Of a DNA stretch of 24,769 nt, positions 1-6,824 are shown in pieces. The notes beneath the pieces are model-generated. The model worked only from the letters and a program-made list of their open reading frames with translations. It did no database searches and was not told the DNA's origin. Source of the stretch: DATFYI01 sp035315125 (GTDB lineage Bacteria > Chloroflexota > Anaerolineae > Anaerolineales > Anaerolineaceae); contig DATFYI010000279.1 of assembly GCA_035315125.1 (NCBI GenBank), forward strand, positions 1-24,769, read 5' to 3'. Position 1 is the first letter of the stretch, and every line of letters begins with the position of its first letter. A program made the translations under genes and the position numbers.

Positions 1-280
1 TCACAATAATACTTGCAGCCGGTTTGTTGGAGTACCGCTGGGTACCAAGGAATGCGCAGCGTTTTTCGCAGCCATCGATAGCAATGGTCGGGTAGAATTT
101 GGCAAAAGCACGGTCCCCCTCGCCGCCAGCCAGGAAGAGCGGCAGACAAATGGTAACCGTATCGTCCGGCCGGAGTTTTTCCAATACCTTCAGGGCAGCC
201 AGACGGGTAACGGTGCCTTCGGGAAGCTCCTCACCCGAGCAAGCGATGATGCCAACTTTCCTTTGAGGCAGCTCAGGCAT
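1..280 (-). CDS. DGC-domain putative zinc-binding protein, partial (3' end beyond window)
   Basis: The reading frame starts at 280 and runs off the left edge, so about 93 N-terminal residues are visible. The protein begins MPELPQRKVGIIACSG and contains an early Cys-Ser-Gly motif (C14) and the family hallmark DGCEKRCA near residue 75. These match the DGC-domain family, annotated as putative zinc-binding proteins with no proven reaction. It is a paralogue of the gene immediately upstream, whose stop overlaps this start by 8 bp, so the two are surely co-transcribed. A purine-rich AAGGGGG lies just before the ATG. The C-terminal half is not visible. Family assignment is from motif recognition; metal binding is inferred from the conserved cysteines. 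Confidence 0.8.
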   Translation of the reverse strand, partial: MPELPQRKVGIIACSGEELPEGTVTRLAALKVLEKLRPDDTVTICLPLFLAGGEGDRAFAKFYPTIAIDGCEKRCAFLGTQRYSNKPAASIIV

Positions 281-692
281 TTTGGCCCCCTTTACCGGTC
301 AATTCATCCACGACCCGGTCGATTTCAACTGCAAGGACCTGGGCCAATTTTTCGCCGCCTTCGTTCAATTCAGCGATCCCCTGCGGTTTGAACTCCCGGT
401 AGCGCCGGTAAATGTCCAGCACTGCAAACTCTTGCGCCACTTTACCACCACACTCCTGAACCATTTTCGTGGCGCAAGCCAGCTTGCAGCCATCGATCGT
501 CACTGCCGGGTTGTTTGCCAGCGCCTGGCGGGTTTCTTCGTCTCCCAGCACCAATAACGCCAGCGGCACCAGGCAGGTATCCTGCGCCCGGTCATCTTCG
601 GTCACCTGATAGGCGGCTACACGGCTGACCGTTCCGTAGGGTTTGCCAATCCCGCTGCATGGCACGATGGCAACCTTTTTATTCATTGTCAT
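273..692 (-). CDS. DGC-domain putative zinc-binding protein
   Basis: A 139-residue cytoplasmic protein starting MTMNKKVAIVPCSG. I chose the ATG at 692 rather than an upstream in-frame start at 779 because it makes a 4-bp ATGA overlap with the stop of the GcvH-like gene and puts the N-terminus at the usual start of the DGC fold. The motifs are C-S-G in the first strand and DGCKLACA in the middle, the pattern that names the family. Function is not established; bound zinc or another soft metal is likely from the cysteine pattern. It is followed by a second DGC paralogue (8-bp overlap), and both sit in an operon headed by an ArsR-type repressor and a lipoyl carrier. Confidence 0.85.
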   Translation of the reverse strand: MTMNKKVAIVPCSGIGKPYGTVSRVAAYQVTEDDRAQDTCLVPLALLVLGDEETRQALANNPAVTIDGCKLACATKMVQECGGKVAQEFAVLDIYRRYREFKPQGIAELNEGGEKLAQVLAVEIDRVVDELTGKGGQNA

Positions 693-1138
693 AACTTTTT
701 TGCCTCTTCTTCCGCTTCTTGCTTCATCCGGGCAAAGTAGGCCGGTGCATCCATCAAACCGGCCTGGTCTCTTTCCCAATCGGAAGCTTCGATTTCACAT
801 AACCAGCCCTCGCCAAAGGGGTCCTGGTTGATTTTCTCCGGGGCAGTCTCCATTTCCGGGTTTACCCGTACAATTTTTCCGGCTACCGGGCACGGAAGGC
901 TGATGTTAACCTTGATTGTTTCAATGCTGGCAACCTCATCCTCTGCCGCCAAAACCGATCCGGAGGGCTTGACCTCAACAAAGGCAATATCGCCGCTGCG
1001 CTGTTGAAGGTAATCTGAAAGCCCAATTCTTATCAGGTTCCCATCCGCCTTGGCCCAGATTCCGACAGCGTTATAAGAGCGGTCTGTGGCGACCCTAAAT
1101 AAGAATTTATCGACAGTAGTCTCTAAATAATCTGGCAT
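689..1138 (-). CDS. gcvH: GcvH-like lipoyl carrier protein
   Basis: A 149-residue protein of the glycine cleavage H family, which carries a lipoyl arm on one lysine. The lysine is in context at K76 (SIETIK, then VNISLPCPVAGKI), followed by the usual G-K-I-V-x-V-N strand and the helical C-terminus with a GEGWLCEI segment. The start at 1138 is preceded by an AGGAGAG ribosome site; the longer in-frame start at 1159 has none. No gcvP, gcvT or lipoate ligase gene is adjacent. Instead it sits between an arsR-type gene (60 bp upstream) and two DGC genes, so it may not serve glycine cleavage. GcvH-like carriers outside glycine cleavage are known, for example in sulfur metabolism (LbpA of sHdr systems). 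The true partner here is unknown. Confidence 0.85.
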   Translation of the reverse strand: MPDYLETTVDKFLFRVATDRSYNAVGIWAKADGNLIRIGLSDYLQQRSGDIAFVEVKPSGSVLAAEDEVASIETIKVNISLPCPVAGKIVRVNPEMETAPEKINQDPFGEGWLCEIEASDWERDQAGLMDAPAYFARMKQEAEEEAKKL

Positions 1139-1198
1139 GCTCTCTCCTATAGCGGGCAATGCAATGTACCTGCATTTTTAAAATGAAAAAGTCTTACC

Positions 1199-1573
1199 TC
1201 AGGTTTTATTATTTGGGTTGCAATGTGGACATGGACACTTAACGTTTTCAGTGCGGGGGCTAAAAGGTTTCCGGCCGAATAGTTCTTGTACGGCGTCCAG
1301 GACGGTGTAAATTCGGGGATCGGTTACACGGTAGAAAATATTCCAGCCCTCCCGCCGGTCCAGAATCAAACCTGCCTCCCGCAGCACGGCGATCTGTTGT
1401 GAAAGGTAAGCCTGCCGGTATCCCAAATACGCTTCCATATGACAGACACAGTGCTCGCCATCCCGTAAAATATCTAGAATTGCTAACCGGGCCGGGTGGG
1501 TTAAAACCTTGAGCATCTGAGCTTGCTGCTCGTATGGATCATTTCCGGAAATTTTTTCGGTTATCATATTCAT
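1199..1573 (-). CDS. ArsR/SmtB-family metalloregulator with CVC motif
   Basis: A 124-residue winged-helix repressor of the ArsR/SmtB family (LKVLTHPARLAILDIL, recognition helix near YLSQQIAVLREAGLI, wing RREGWNIFYRV). The metal-site helix carries C42-V-C44-H45, the thiolate pattern of classical arsenite/antimonite sensors, and the C-terminus adds CPCPHC (C113, C115, C118), a possible second site. Translation may start at the ATG at 1573 or 1567; neither has a Shine-Dalgarno sequence. A perfect inverted repeat covers both starts, implying autorepression. Its gene is first in a tight unit with the GcvH-like and DGC genes, which it probably controls. The inducer could be As(III), Sb(III), Cd/Pb or a reactive sulfur species; sequence alone does not decide. 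Confidence 0.9.
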   Translation of the reverse strand: MNMITEKISGNDPYEQQAQMLKVLTHPARLAILDILRDGEHCVCHMEAYLGYRQAYLSQQIAVLREAGLILDRREGWNIFYRVTDPRIYTVLDAVQELFGRKPFSPRTENVKCPCPHCNPNNKT

Positions 1574-1588
1574 AATATTGAATATGAT
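1563..1588 (-). promoter_or_regulatory. ArsR-type operator over promoter and start codon
   Basis: Perfect 10-bp inverted repeat, arms ATCATATTCA (1563-1572) and TGAATATGAT (1579-1588), with a 6-bp spacer. It covers both candidate ATGs of the arsR-type gene and touches a consensus -10 hexamer TATAAT read on the minus strand at 1587-1592. No good -35 is seen at the usual distance (TTTACA lies 21 bp upstream). Transcription from this -10 would begin about 7 to 13 bases before the ATG. Autorepression is inferred from position. Confidence 0.75.
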
Positions 1589-1803
1589 TATAATCTGGAT
1601 GGCTTAGATTACCTGTAAAACCTGTCACCTTTTCAGGATGACAAATGGCATCTAACTTGCTCTGCTACTTGAATATTGGACACTTTCAATAAATGAAGAT
1701 TGACCCGGAGGGTACACGCAACATGAAGAATTACCTATTCCGGTCTCGTTTTCTCTCGTATGATTAAATGTTTCCGGTAACCAAACTAAAACAAATTTGA
1801 CGA

Positions 1804-2565
1804 CTAGTCGGGATATGTAATCATAATCCATCTTTGATTTATTCGCTCGATATTTCCATCTGAATAATCAGTTGTTTGAATGTTTTTGCAGATGAGCTCA
1901 TCTATAGGACAAAATTGAAATTCCTTTTCACCAAACAATACACGACTCGAAAAACAAAATGAATATGGTTCGCGATAATAATAACATTCATGAGAAGAAC
2001 GATTGTAAATAACATCGTCGATAAATTTCATATAATATCCAGGATAGGTAGGTAAATAACCCGGGATTAGCTTTTCAAGTTTTCTAGGATAGACACCTGT
2101 ATCGAGTTTATATTTTTCGATTCCATTAATCACTTGGTCATAGCGTTGCAACGTGTAATTAAGCAAATATTGATTGATTTGATCCCTAAAAAACCATGGC
2201 AGAATGGAAATTAAAACAAATCCTGCACCCAATGCAATTCTGAACTTTTGCCAGAATTGTAATTCTTTGAAACCGTCCAGTGCTGGGATGATAAAAGGTT
2301 TGAGACCAATCATCATAAAATAAAAGAAAATGCAGCCAGCAAAGAAAAATAAACATGGTAGATAGAATTGTAAATTTCTCACGATAAAATGATCGGGTCC
2401 TGGAAACCAATCTGGCAGGTAATCATAATTTTGGATAATCAACAAGATACCGCTACAGATCGATAATCCCAGGCAGTACAATAATACCCAAATGTCTTCA
2501 TTGATATTTCTCAGCGATAGTTTTCTGGATTTTATTGGTGTAGCTGAAGTTTCAATATTCCCCAT
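1804..2565 (-). CDS. Hypothetical membrane protein with pseudopilin-like C-terminal segment
   Basis: I do not recognise this 253-residue protein. It has three clear membrane segments (about residues 27-45, 66-88 and 108-126) followed by a polar tail of about 125 residues. The tail opens with RYDQVINGIEKYKLDTGVYP and then LEKLIPGYLPTYPGYY, resembling the helix-plus-loop of GspG-type pseudopilins (short helix, x-Y-K-x-D-x-G-x-Y-P). That similarity is by eye only. The gene is visibly richer in A and T than its neighbours and has no obvious operon partner; GAGG lies 8 bases before the ATG. Four or more cysteines occur in the tail. It may be a recently acquired or lineage-specific gene. No function is proposed. 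Confidence 0.7.
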   Translation of the reverse strand: MGNIETSATPIKSRKLSLRNINEDIWVLLYCLGLSICSGILLIIQNYDYLPDWFPGPDHFIVRNLQFYLPCLFFFAGCIFFYFMMIGLKPFIIPALDGFKELQFWQKFRIALGAGFVLISILPWFFRDQINQYLLNYTLQRYDQVINGIEKYKLDTGVYPRKLEKLIPGYLPTYPGYYMKFIDDVIYNRSSHECYYYREPYSFCFSSRVLFGEKEFQFCPIDELICKNIQTTDYSDGNIERINQRWIMITYPD

Positions 2566-2702
2566 AGATTGACCCTCATACCGACCGGTTCGGACCAGTT
2601 ATCTCCAAATTCAATGCTGGCACTATGATTATAGCAATGACCAATCAAATTGATATGGAGATCCAACCCAATTTGGGATGAAAGGCAAAAAAGTTCTTTC
2701 CG

Positions 2703-4136
2703 CTAAGAGCAACATGGGCATTCTTTCGTTTTTCGAGCCGATACGATCAGGCTATAAATCGACTCACCTTCCGAAAACCCTGCGCCGGCGCTGCGGTGAG
2801 TTTCTATAAGGGTGAAACCGGCCTGGGTGATCAAATCCAGGTATTCCTGTTCGGGTAGCGCGCCCGAAACGCAGCCGGCCCATTCACCGGCGTTTTGACG
2901 GGCTTCCAAGGGAAAAGGCTTATTGGTGACGATATCACTAACCTCCAACCTCCCACCCGGTTTCAGCACCCGGTAAGCCTCTCGGAAAACCTGACCCTTG
3001 TCCTCACACAGGTTGATCACGCAATTGGAAAGGACAACCTCGACGGATTGCTCCGGGGTGGGCAATTGTTCTGCCCGGCCCTGGCGAAACTCAACATTTT
3101 GAATGCCGGCTTTTTGAGCGGTAGCCCTGGCCCTTTCAAGCATAGCCGGTGTCATGTCGACGCCAATTACTTTTCCGGTTGCACCCACCTTGCTGGCTGC
3201 CAGAAAGGAATCCATTCCACCACCGCTGCCAATATCCATCACGACTTCGCCCGGCTTAAGATTTGCCAGTGCAATCGGGTTGCCGCAACCAAGCGAAATT
3301 TCGGCAGCTTCGGCGGGCACCTGAGCCTGGTCTACAATACTGTAACCGTTGGAGAGGTTTACTTCCTGGATATCAGCCACGCTTGTAATTGAACAGCAGC
3401 TATTTGCTTGCTCCCCTCCACAACCGCAGCCGGTCTGGGCGGCAGCCGAATAAGCCTCTTGAACGGCGGCTTGCATGGCAATCCGGCGCGTGCCGGTGGC
3501 TAAGAAGATGCTGATGTTGACCGGTTTACCCAGTGCGTCCTTCTGATTAATACTGTGGCTTTCAGCGCAGCAACTCTGGCCGCTACAATCGACGATTGAA
3601 TTGACAAGCCCGGCCTCTGAAAACCAGGCGCGCACCTGTTCGCGCTCGAAGCCCAGCCACACATCGGCCATTTCTTCTTTGAACCAGGAATAAGGATGTG
3701 TATCCATATCCGTGATGACCAATCGTCCACCTGGTTTGAGGATGCGCACCATTTCCCGGATGGCAGCCAGCGGGTCGGAGCAGTGGTGCAGGTACATGTT
3801 GGCAAAGGCGGCATCCACTGATCCATCCGGCAGGGGCAGGGATTGAGAGTCGGCCAGATAATACTCGATATTTTCGAACTGCTGCAGGTTCTTACGAGCC
3901 TGGTCAAGCATAGCCGGGCTGCCATCCAAAACGAAAACTTTTTGAACGAGCGGCGCCAGCCCGGCAGTCATATAGCCCGTCCCGGCCCCGACGTCGGCGA
4001 CCAGCATTTCCGGGCGCAGGTAGGCTTTGGCAATTGCAGCCTCTCTCACGGCTTCGGTGAAATAACCGGCCCGGATGCTGTCCCATTGATCGGCGACCTG
4101 TTTGAAATATTCAGCGGAATCTTTTGTCATTGACAT
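2703..4136 (-). CDS. arsM: Fused double methyltransferase; C-terminal ArsM arsenite methyltransferase
   Basis: A 477-residue protein with two complete class I SAM-methyltransferase domains. The N-terminal domain (about 1-220) has its SAM motif at VADVGAGTGYMTAG (46 onwards) and LKPGGRLVITDMD, and resembles the UbiE-like methyltransferases often found beside or fused to ArsR. A Cys-rich linker (C184, CC189-190, CGCG near 237-240, CC247-248) joins it to an ArsM domain (about 255-477) with SAM motif VMDIGSGGGMDS and the conserved ArsM cysteines: C284 in SLGCGNP, C372 in SNCVINLC and C422 in WAGCVSGA. It ends CPCCS. ArsM converts As(III) to methylated arsenicals with thiol cofactors. The start at 4136 has AGGAGAT 7-8 bases upstream. 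It lies 64 bp after arsR and appears to have its own promoter/operator. Domain family is firm; the N-terminal activity is unknown. Confidence 0.93.
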   Translation of the reverse strand: MSMTKDSAEYFKQVADQWDSIRAGYFTEAVREAAIAKAYLRPEMLVADVGAGTGYMTAGLAPLVQKVFVLDGSPAMLDQARKNLQQFENIEYYLADSQSLPLPDGSVDAAFANMYLHHCSDPLAAIREMVRILKPGGRLVITDMDTHPYSWFKEEMADVWLGFEREQVRAWFSEAGLVNSIVDCSGQSCCAESHSINQKDALGKPVNISIFLATGTRRIAMQAAVQEAYSAAAQTGCGCGGEQANSCCSITSVADIQEVNLSNGYSIVDQAQVPAEAAEISLGCGNPIALANLKPGEVVMDIGSGGGMDSFLAASKVGATGKVIGVDMTPAMLERARATAQKAGIQNVEFRQGRAEQLPTPEQSVEVVLSNCVINLCEDKGQVFREAYRVLKPGGRLEVSDIVTNKPFPLEARQNAGEWAGCVSGALPEQEYLDLITQAGFTLIETHRSAGAGFSEGESIYSLIVSARKTKECPCCS

Positions 4137-4154
4137 GGGTGATCTCCTATAGTT

Positions 4155-4183
4155 ATTTTATCGTAAAAATGCGATATAGCCAA
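4155..4183 (-). promoter_or_regulatory. Second ArsR operator within a promoter for arsM
   Basis: Read on the minus strand: -35 TTGGCT (4178-4183), 17-bp spacer, -10 TAAAAT (4155-4160). The spacer and -10 contain an imperfect inverted repeat, on the plus strand TTATCGTA, AAAA, TGCGATAT (4158-4177), with the same 4-bp spacing and nearly the same half-sites as the perfect repeat upstream of arsR (ATATCGTA/TACGATAT). It is read as a second, weaker binding site for the same repressor, giving arsM its own regulated start. Confidence 0.65.
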
Positions 4184-4200
4184 CGAAAAAAATTAGCTGC

Positions 4201-4566
4201 TCAACAGCAAGATGATTTGCCTGAAACAGGTCTCAATTCGCCGACATCTTTACAGCAATCTGGCAGCCAGGCGCTGATCTGATCTTTGAGCCACAGGATA
4301 TTCTCCTGGTTCAAACAATAGCAGGTGGCCGGGCCTTCGATATCCCCTTCGAGCAAACCGGTTTCCCGCAGCACTTTCAGATGCTGGCTGACGGTGGATT
4401 GCGCCAGGGTGGTAAACTCAACGATCTCGCCGGTAATGCAGACCTGCTTTTCTGCCAAAATCTGGACAATTTGGAAGCGCACCGGGTTGCCCAATGCCTT
4501 GAGCATTTTTATCAGGCGTTCTTCATCCGGTCCGAGAGATCGAAAGGTGGAATTAATTTTTGACAT
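4201..4566 (-). CDS. arsR: ArsR-family arsenic repressor (C-terminal vicinal cysteines)
   Basis: A 121-residue ArsR-family winged-helix repressor (MLKALGNPVRFQIVQIL; recognition helix LAQSTVSQHLKVLRETGLL). It lacks the CVC metal motif in the DNA-binding region; its cysteines are C43, C82/C84 in TCYC, C104-C105 near the C-terminal helix and a terminal CC at 120-121. A C-terminal vicinal pair recalls the Acidithiobacillus-type ArsR site rather than the E. coli type. It lies between arsP and the arsM fusion on the same strand, and a strong promoter with a palindrome sits directly upstream, so autorepression and control of arsM are likely. AGGA lies 9 bases before the ATG at 4566. It differs in sensor design from the other ArsR protein at 1199-1573. 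Confidence 0.92.
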   Translation of the reverse strand: MSKINSTFRSLGPDEERLIKMLKALGNPVRFQIVQILAEKQVCITGEIVEFTTLAQSTVSQHLKVLRETGLLEGDIEGPATCYCLNQENILWLKDQISAWLPDCCKDVGELRPVSGKSSCC

Positions 4567-4579
4567 GCGATGAAATCCT

Positions 4580-4615
4580 ATATCGTAATTATACGATATT
4601 GCGGCAGACTGTCAA
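4580..4615 (-). promoter_or_regulatory. arsR promoter with overlapping perfect operator
   Basis: On the minus strand: -35 TTGACA (4610-4615), 16-bp spacer, -10 TATAAT (4588-4593), both at consensus. A perfect inverted repeat, arms ATATCGTA (4580-4587) and TACGATAT (4592-4599) with a 4-bp centre, covers the -10. A repressor bound here would block RNA polymerase directly. The site lies 14 bases upstream of the arsR start codon. Confidence 0.85.
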
Positions 4616-4650
4616 GGGGTTGAAAACCTGCCTCTGAAGGGCAGTGCAGC

Positions 4651-5850
4651 TTAGAATAATCCCAGACCCAGTAAGAAATTATAGTCAAAACCCATGAAGA
4701 TTGCGCCAATCCATAAAGTCGCAACCACCAGGGCAATTACACGCCAGCGAGCGATAGTCAGCGCTCCGGCAATCGCACCAACTGATGTACCTGCGCCGGT
4801 GATCATGAATGCCAGAGCTGCCCCCTGGCTCATCCCGCCGTCGATCAGGGCTCGTACCAGCGGTAACGAACTCTCGGTATTGATGTAGAGTGGCAAACCC
4901 AAGGTGGCGGCCAATGGGACGCTGTAAATGTTTCCCTTACCAAATATCGCAGAAACCCAGGCTGGCGGAATCAGGCCATTCAAGAAATAGCCGATGAAAG
5001 CAAAGCCCAGGAACATAGGCATCAGGCGTTTTGCCGTGTTTAATAACTCGCTTAAGAATACCCGTAGAGTCACTTTGTTCGATTCTGCTGGCAGCGGTTT
5101 TCGGTCGCATTGACAAGCTTCTTTTTTGGGATCCAACAGCTTGTCATTGAAAGGAGGTGGAGTTGTTGTCTTAATTACAGAGCTACCGCAACAGCTCCTG
5201 GAGGGTTCTCTAAGTGAGAATGAAGGGTTGTCGAAATTTACTGCTAGGCCGGCAGATCCGCAGCAACCGTTCAACACTGGCTCTTTCAAATTGATTGTTG
5301 GTAGTTTAGTGGCCGATTGGGTCAGAAGTGAGGTGTTTCCGCAATGGCAAGGCTCAATAGGTTGTGCAGATTTGTTATCAGAGCGAACCGGATTGCCAAG
5401 ACGCGTCTGGTTAGCCAGCCATCCATATTTTTCAAATAGACCGGCCGCTAAACCGCCCAAAAGACCCAGTAAGATTGAAGAAAGGAAGAAAGCCAGGGCG
5501 AAGGACCACCCAAAAAGCCCAGCGCTGTAAACTAATTCTTCCGGTGAAGTCAGCGGAGAGGCAACCATGAATGCCACAATTGGCGCCCAGGGTAGCATGC
5601 TGGCCATCATCCCCAAAACAACCGCGGTGGTTCCACATGAGCATAGGGGGGTGCCGACCGCAGCCGCGGTAGCGCCAATTACACCGGCTTTTTGGTGGCG
5701 AAGAAGAAGAAGAGATATCCGATCCGGATTGACATAAAGCTTCAACAGGGCCGAGATCAGGATGCTGAAGATCAAGAACGGCCAGTTATGAGCCAGGCTG
5801 GTTAAAACCTGTTGAATTGTCAGAAAGATCAAGTTCTCAATTGCGTCCAT
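4651..5850 (-). CDS. arsP: ArsP-type organoarsenical efflux permease with Cys-rich loop
   Basis: A 399-residue permease of the DUF318/ArsP family. Members characterised in other bacteria export trivalent organoarsenicals such as methylarsenite. The N-terminal half has four hydrophobic segments and the family signature GTPLCSCGT with C70 and C72; the C-terminal half (about 258-399) repeats the permease unit with PLAATLGLPLYINTES and MITGAGTSVG. Between them lies a polar loop of about 115 residues (142-258) with four cysteine pairs: C168-H-C170, CCGS at 196-199, CCGS at 220-223, and C246-Q-C248. The start at 5850 has AGGAG 11 bases upstream. The ArsM gene downstream would supply its substrate. 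The loop is longer and more cysteine-rich than I expect for the family, and a metalloid-relay or sensing role is inference. Confidence 0.9.
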   Translation of the reverse strand: MDAIENLIFLTIQQVLTSLAHNWPFLIFSILISALLKLYVNPDRISLLLLRHQKAGVIGATAAAVGTPLCSCGTTAVVLGMMASMLPWAPIVAFMVASPLTSPEELVYSAGLFGWSFALAFFLSSILLGLLGGLAAGLFEKYGWLANQTRLGNPVRSDNKSAQPIEPCHCGNTSLLTQSATKLPTINLKEPVLNGCCGSAGLAVNFDNPSFSLREPSRSCCGSSVIKTTTPPPFNDKLLDPKKEACQCDRKPLPAESNKVTLRVFLSELLNTAKRLMPMFLGFAFIGYFLNGLIPPAWVSAIFGKGNIYSVPLAATLGLPLYINTESSLPLVRALIDGGMSQGAALAFMITGAGTSVGAIAGALTIARWRVIALVVATLWIGAIFMGFDYNFLLGLGLF

Positions 5851-5963
5851 TTTTGTTTTTCTCCTGTATGAATGTGGTTTTCATTACCATAGACGGAGGT
5901 CACGCAAAAAGGGCGCAAGAAATATATATTTTTAGCTGGTTTTAAAACATTTCAGAATGGCCA

Positions 5964-6560
5964 TCAAATTGGCATTGCCTCACCTTCACAGCAGCAACAA
6001 TGCTGTCGAACTTCATATAAAGTGCCTCGCAGGTCGAATTCAAAGTGGCAGCAAGCCAAAAGAATATCTTTAACTTTTTGGCGGGCGCGTTGCACCCGTG
6101 ATTTTGCACCGGAAAGAGAAATTCCAAGTGTTTCGGCCATTTCTTGCTGGCTCAAGCCCTCATATTCGGTCAGGAGCAATGCCTGTCGATAAGGCTCCGG
6201 CAATGATTGAACCACTTCACGAATAGATGGCGCCAGGCTCTCGGCCAAATCCTCTTCGGGATATTCATCCTCAACAGGCAGGTCGGGTTTCAAGTCTACC
6301 AATTTTCGCCGGCTGCGATAATAATCGATGATGCTGTTGCGGGCGATTTGATAGATCCAGCTCTCCAATTTATTCATATCACGAACGGTCTCAAGGTGCA
6401 TGTGAATGCGGAGAAATACTTCCTGGATGATGTCTTCGGTGTCCTGCTCATTGGAGAGACGACTGCTGATAAACCGGTACAAGCGGTCATGGAATTGGTT
6501 CCAGAGCATTTCCAGTGTAGAATCGGTACTGCAATTCTGGCAATCAGGTTGACCTACCAT
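5964..6560 (-). CDS. sigZ: SigZ-like ECF RNA polymerase sigma factor with Cys-rich tail
   Basis: A 198-residue sigma-70 family ECF factor. Region 2 spans about 20-85 (FHDRLYRFISSRL, DTEDIIQEVFLRI, LESWIYQIARNSIIDYYR), region 4 about 115-165 (LPEPYRQALLLTEYEGLSQQEMAETLGISLSGAKSRVQRAR). The tail LACCHFEFDLRGTLYE followed by CCCC (C170-171, C188-191) is typical of the SigZ subgroup; an N-terminal CQNC (7-10) adds another pair. No anti-sigma gene is adjacent, so the cysteines may themselves sense a thiol-reactive metal(loid); that is inference. It lies 113 bp upstream of arsP on the same strand and may direct arsP transcription. The ribosome site is weak (GAGA). Confidence 0.88.
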   Translation of the reverse strand: MVGQPDCQNCSTDSTLEMLWNQFHDRLYRFISSRLSNEQDTEDIIQEVFLRIHMHLETVRDMNKLESWIYQIARNSIIDYYRSRRKLVDLKPDLPVEDEYPEEDLAESLAPSIREVVQSLPEPYRQALLLTEYEGLSQQEMAETLGISLSGAKSRVQRARQKVKDILLACCHFEFDLRGTLYEVRQHCCCCEGEAMPI

Positions 6561-6621
6561 GTTTTTCTCTTTTCATGCATTTGCTGGAAACTGGCGTGTA
6601 GATTGGACTTGATAGAGATCA

Positions 6622-6649
6622 GACGAAATGGTTTTAAAAATCTGTTTCC
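6622..6649 (-). promoter_or_regulatory. Candidate ECF-type promoter upstream of sigZ
   Basis: On the minus strand, GGAAAC (6644-6649), an 18-bp spacer and CGTC (6622-6625) resemble ECF promoters (GGAAC or TGAAAC, 16-17 bp, CGTC). Position about 60 bases before the sigZ start would fit autoregulation. The spacer is one base longer than usual, and only one instance is seen, so this is tentative. Confidence 0.3.
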
Positions 6650-6824
6650 AGTATACTGATTCTAATGCTGGTTTGAGAATTGGGCCTGGATAATTGGCTA
6701 TAAATGACAGAATCCAGAAACTCGTGCCAGGTTTTTACGTATACAGAATTATCGGTAAGTTATCAGCGTGAAAGCTGTGCCTGTTTTAGGCGGGGCTATA
6801 TTCTTTAAGTTCTATTGAGAGGGA

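Noticed and set aside
1672..1692. TTGAA ... TTCAA half-sites upstream of the first arsR
   Set aside because: Only 5-bp arms with a long spacer; far weaker than the perfect repeat at the start codon.
2600..2690. Short palindromic strings (CCGACCGGTTCGG, CCCAATTTGGG)
   Set aside because: Too short or imperfect and not placed at a promoter; no support for a function.
2895..3392. 165-codon open frame on the plus strand
   Set aside because: It lies fully inside the ArsM fusion on the other strand, has no ribosome site or family features, and is explained by codon bias of the real gene.
5851..5963. TGAA/TTCA inverted repeat upstream of arsP as a third ArsR operator
   Set aside because: Arms of 5 bp only and unlike the ATATCGTA half-site of the two convincing operators.
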